Origin: an uncultured Oscillospiraceae bacterium
GTDB taxonomy: Bacteria; Bacillota; Clostridia; Oscillospirales; Oscillospiraceae
Assembly: GCA_934667815.1 (NCBI GenBank)
Contig: CAKUMO010000026.1
Coordinates: forward strand, 1 to 33,487
DNA: 33,487 nucleotides
Direction: 5' to 3'
Made by a program: the position numbers and the translations under genes. The notes under the pieces are model-generated. The model made no database searches, was not told where the DNA came from, and saw only the letters and a list, made by a program, of their open reading frames with translations. Each line of letters begins with the position of its first letter. Within the stretch, counting starts at the first letter, position 1. This document shows positions 31,901 to 33,487 of this stretch, in pieces.

Positions 31901-33487
31901 GAACCCGGTCTATGTTTCCACCGACGGCGTCGTGCTGCTGCGGGAAACCGGCGAGATCTACATCTGGCCTGCCGCCAACGAGATCACGGAATTCACCATT
32001 CCCGAAACCATGACCGTGATCCCCGCGAAGATGTTCCAGAACAACGGCTCCATCAAGAAGCTCTATATCCCCGCAACGGTCACACGGGTCGGCGCCAACG
32101 CCTTTACCGGCTCCGCTCTGGAGGAGGTCTACTTTGAGGACTCGGTCTCGGGTCTGGTCATCGAAAATGCCGCCTTCCAGAACTGCAAGTCCCTGAAGAA
32201 GCTGGTTCTGCCCTACGGCCTGACCACCGCCGGCACCAATGCCTTCTCCGGAACGGGTCTGGAGGAGCTGACGATCCCGGACACCGTGACGAGTCTCGGC
32301 GCCAACGTGTTCAGCTCCAACGCCTCGCTCAAGCGCGTGAAGCTGTCCGCCGCGATGACGGCGATCCCCGACCGCGGCTTTACCGACTGCTCCGCTCTGG
32401 AGGAGATCACCTTCCCTGCTTCCATCACCAATTGGGGCGCAGGAACCTCCACAAGTGCGTTCATTGGCTGCTCCAGCTTGAAAAACGTCTATGTGGACAG
32501 CCGCTCCTTCTCCTATAAGAGCGTGGACGGCGTGCTGTATGACTATTCCGGAAAGACGCTGGTGTACTACCCGCAGGGTCGCACCGCCGAAAAATTCGTC
32601 ATTCCCGAGGGCACGATCCGCGTGGGTGCGCATGCCTTCCGCGGCAACACCTCTCTGAAGAAGGTCGTCTACCCGAGCACGCTGGTCCGCATCGGCAACC
32701 ACGCATTCTTCGGCTGCACCAACCTGAAGGATTACTACTTCACCGGCATGACGGCACCTCTGCTGGAAACCACGGCGGCTACCAGCGGCCCGCTGGCCAA
32801 TCTGGCGCTGTACTGCAACTTCGTCGGCATCTGGGTCGATTATAAGGTCGGCGTCGGCTATGTTTATCATGATTACGGTCTGAACCTCTACTATCCCGAG
32901 GGCGCAAGCGGCTACACGGCTTACGTTTGGGACAAGTACTTCAACACCAAGACCGGCAGCGTCACCGTCATGGAAAAGAGCTACTTCACGCCGATTGACC
33001 TGACGGTTTCCGAGACCGGCAAGCACAACGCCGCTCTGAGCTGGACTGCCGCAAAGCAGGCTGAGCTGGAGGACGTCACCTACACCGTGGAGCGCTCGCT
33101 TGCGCACAAGATCTCCGACGGCGAGCAGGACACCTGGGTGTACGACGGCTTTGAAACGCTGGCCGAGGGTCTGACCGAATGCGCCTACACCGACACGACG
33201 ACCCTGAGCATCGGCTGCACCTACGCTTACCGCGTGACCGCCTTTGCAGGCTCCAAAACCGGCCCCGGCGCCGTTGCAACGATCTACATCGACGCCTCGA
33301 AGGACGATCCCGATGAGCAGGCGGTTCTGGAGATCATCAAGAAGATCGAAGCGCTCAAGCCCATCGATCTGCTGACTGCGGCGGACGAAGCCCGTCTGCG
33401 TGAGCTGCTGGCCGAGTACAATGCGCTGACCGACGAACAGAAGGCGCTGGTATTCAACTATCAGACGCTGCTCGACGCCATCGCACT
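25902..33487 (+). CDS. Giant secreted subtilisin-like protease with BspA-type repeats, 3' end outside window
   Basis: The frame is open from the ATG at 25902 to the window end: 2,528 residues, unfinished. Residues 1-28 are a signal peptide ending AMA. The S8 subtilase domain has D215 (ILDTGLD), H316 (DHGTHVAGIAAG) and S637 (SGTSMASP), with the oxyanion Asn in NVSAGN, so it should be active. A protease-associated domain is inserted at about 497-590. A C5a-peptidase-like beta region follows, then two Big2 Ig-like domains (about 1142-1224 and 1231-1325). Next come about 35 BspA-type leucine-rich repeats (about 1330-2285; pattern AFxGCxxLxxxxLPxxLxxIG), an Fn3-like domain (about 2363-2464) and a helical segment (from 2466). 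It probably acts at the cell surface on host or dietary protein, or in adhesion. Anchoring signals would lie beyond the window. Confidence 0.93.
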   Translation, partial: MKQTKPRLLAALLALVLVLTSLPLTAMATPDTGDTWSTLRVEDVTDTLSDEDRKSMFEENMDPSKVSESELPSPDEIVSVIVELDTDSLLDVRNRVNSAMSMMDFQRTQAAKDQLSEIATMEASVKEAIEAEGITPEYIFSYAAIISGFSAEVAYGDIDAIEAVDGVSRVVLCETYYPDVMGDATLGEALSAAEVAAYSNNTDYQGEGMLIGILDTGLDTNHEAFANAPAVQKLQKSALEKLLYTTEEVDGKINVTAYSYAALWYAQNKSTSTQLNLLTADMLYQSGKVPFAFDYADADADVIPSADAVTKYGNDHGTHVAGIAAGKTVDADGNVTFAGQAPEAQLAIFKVFSDSTSGASTDKILAALNDALLLDVDVINMSLGSSGGFSREEDTSAVAKYYDLVKAGGILLNVSAGNAYSSSWGGANGDYASTSDPDTGIVGSPSSYDASLTVASVNTAASAAFRTEAGRVPYNDVSGHDFAALLLGEESTKSFEYVVVGGTGDTADYEGLDVTGKIALVQRGGLSFEQKQLNAAAAGAVACVIYNNLDGYLLNMSVTDYQIPTVSISHANGVEMAAQESKTITLSTEDKGGVAMSDFSSWGPLPSLELKPEITAPGGTIYSSLPFGQYGYMSGTSMASPYMAGVSAAMKEYLNQVSAGLSATEKQVLANRILMSTADILYDDAGVAYSPRKQGSGMANLSAATSTPAYLYVRGSERTKIELGDDANRTGIYDLNFTLKNMTAVSRSYTVTPQVQTETASASGYILQKGHVLEPEVSLSVSGGTLDGNTVTVGGSGEATIHVKLRLSESDKEYLAKFANGIYVEGFVELTNNDDPTLSIPFLGFYGDWSEAPILEDADLYNGKPTKMFATTPTGVYAMMYVFPLGAYPFELPEGSADPGISADRISVDLGGGNGIGTLYYLQAGMLRGAKTSSGTIVDADTGTLYKQWTETNVRKAMYVSSTGKVRGGMLGDPWPALTGKEIVLIPSNTHMTYTVNAYVDGVDAQQNKNDTYSFDFTSDGEMPYILDRDKLHFRTGDDGRTYLDVTLADNLALAGATLYSAVKKMNSTGGTEIGTGSNYYSGIFPAVKEDGTTPGAYEEYTYTFDVTDFCKDLTEGCFYVVAYDYALNQCAYRVSLPAKPVTEIKLDKTSLTLPINGYDTLTASISPEDATDQHLTWKSSDSTVVEVRSGILAAKKAGTATITASSTVWPDVTATCEVTVTEEIGPAVPISELRLNKTALTMAEGGTNTDVKLYAYAPFYATDLTLEWTSSDTNVVTVQPNGPAGQYQTAYAKIDAVGPGTATVTASVKATGAKAEVAVTVTKASTVGSFQIVGDTLTAYSGSESNVTVPDGVRVIGKEAFKGNTGIITVTLPSTVEEIDYRAFFGCTNLKSINLPETLKILEEGVFQNCKNLATTGCANVLPAAIEAVGKKAFYSCGLLAGALVLPKGLTTLGEDSFYGCASLSGLTMQDGFNGLAAAGGQFNGCDGLHSVTLSSDLTELPPRTFFDCGLTELPDLKNVSSIGQACFQRNDKLTEITIPESVTTLAGNAFAYCNGLKKITVLGDPAQGSGAFSKNTALTEFVAPKLTSIGKNAFEGCTALTTFTVPDNITLIDDYAFKSCSALKELVFPATYKAPTLTMGLLVFQFCKAFTGIVVQDGANLRLDSDGVLFSGDGKTLIGTVDTFAATSYTVPEGVEHISGYAFYKKTKLAEVTLPESLKSIGDSAFLGCTALKAVVLPSGLETLGTYAFSECSALTTADLGDTLTAIPDCAFNKCTALTKVELPATVTSIASKAFYSDSKLTAVAFPEGLTEIGKSAFYGCSKLTKAILPQSLTTMDTEAFSGCSALTEIDCGGLTVIPAKAFRGVSKLVKLTMSDDVTGIGDSAFSNCYLLKDFGWPSQLTTVGISAFTGCRLLQNFDFSGTKLVSIGKEAFYQAYEARTLKFPATLQSLGAQAFGNMNYNKTAYITEVALPAALTDLAKNAFNKVSGLKALNVEEGNPVYVSTDGVVLLRETGEIYIWPAANEITEFTIPETMTVIPAKMFQNNGSIKKLYIPATVTRVGANAFTGSALEEVYFEDSVSGLVIENAAFQNCKSLKKLVLPYGLTTAGTNAFSGTGLEELTIPDTVTSLGANVFSSNASLKRVKLSAAMTAIPDRGFTDCSALEEITFPASITNWGAGTSTSAFIGCSSLKNVYVDSRSFSYKSVDGVLYDYSGKTLVYYPQGRTAEKFVIPEGTIRVGAHAFRGNTSLKKVVYPSTLVRIGNHAFFGCTNLKDYYFTGMTAPLLETTAATSGPLANLALYCNFVGIWVDYKVGVGYVYHDYGLNLYYPEGASGYTAYVWDKYFNTKTGSVTVMEKSYFTPIDLTVSETGKHNAALSWTAAKQAELEDVTYTVERSLAHKISDGEQDTWVYDGFETLAEGLTECAYTDTTTLSIGCTYAYRVTAFAGSKTGPGAVATIYIDASKDDPDEQAVLEIIKKIEALKPIDLLTAADEARLRELLAEYNALTDEQKALVFNYQTLLDAIA

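Noticed and set aside
29889..32750. Periodic sequence that could be taken for a CRISPR array or tandem DNA repeat
   Set aside because: The period reflects BspA-type protein repeats of about 20-25 residues. The DNA units vary, there are no constant repeats, and the frame stays open.
30504..33107. An 867-codon minus-strand frame with repeat-like sequence
   Set aside because: Its repetition mirrors the BspA-type repeats on the plus strand. No start signal or family match was seen.

Overview
The window looks like chromosomal DNA of a GC-rich Gram-positive anaerobe of the class Clostridia, probably Oscillospiraceae. This is an inference from gene content and style: BMP-type nucleoside ABC importers, a lipoprotein lipobox, AGGAGG-type ribosome binding sites, a selenium-trait gene set, a BspA-like leucine-rich-repeat protease, and long runs of overlapping genes. 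No rRNA, tRNA, CRISPR array, phage or insertion-sequence gene was seen.

Layout. (1) 1-3041, plus strand: a nucleoside hydrolase cut by the window edge, a second nucleoside hydrolase, 5-formyltetrahydrofolate cyclo-ligase, and a HicB-like/DinB-like protein. (2) 3042-3518: a gene-free stretch packed with hairpins, flanked by two copies of one 30-nt terminator-like stem-loop. (3) 3519-7807, minus strand: an envelope polysaccharide operon of MurJ-like flippase, family 4 glycosyltransferase, DUF4330 protein and O-antigen-ligase-like protein. (4) 7943-10799: a selenium/sulfur-trafficking locus. YedE-like transporter, TusA/YedF-like protein and DUF3343 protein lie on the minus strand, divergent from a class V cysteine-desulfurase-like enzyme on the plus strand. 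Both directions have near-consensus promoters. (5) 10900-25351, minus strand: one apparent 12-gene operon. In transcription order it encodes a GntR-type regulator fused to a degenerate ADP-ribosylglycohydrolase-like domain, a BMP lipoprotein, an ABC ATPase, two permeases, an eIF2B-fold protein, a BtpA/SgcQ protein, a PfkB kinase, AllH, FdrA (AllF), AllG, and a lactate-permease-family transporter. (6) 25352-25901: an AT-rich divergent control region. (7) 25902 to the window end, plus strand: a very large secreted subtilisin-like protease with about 35 BspA-type repeats.

How the genes fit together. Region 5 is the most interesting part. It joins nucleoside-type import, sugar-phosphate-type enzymes and an oxamate carbamoyltransferase-type complex under one promoter. 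Two matching dyads, AAATG-N6-CATTT, bracket that promoter. The parts are recognisable, but the combination does not match the allantoin operon of E. coli: no allantoinase, allantoate amidohydrolase, ureidoglycolate dehydrogenase or carbamate kinase is present here. A reasonable but unproven reading is import and breakdown of a ribosylated, carbamoyl-bearing compound, with an oxamate-like acid leaving through the lactate-family permease.
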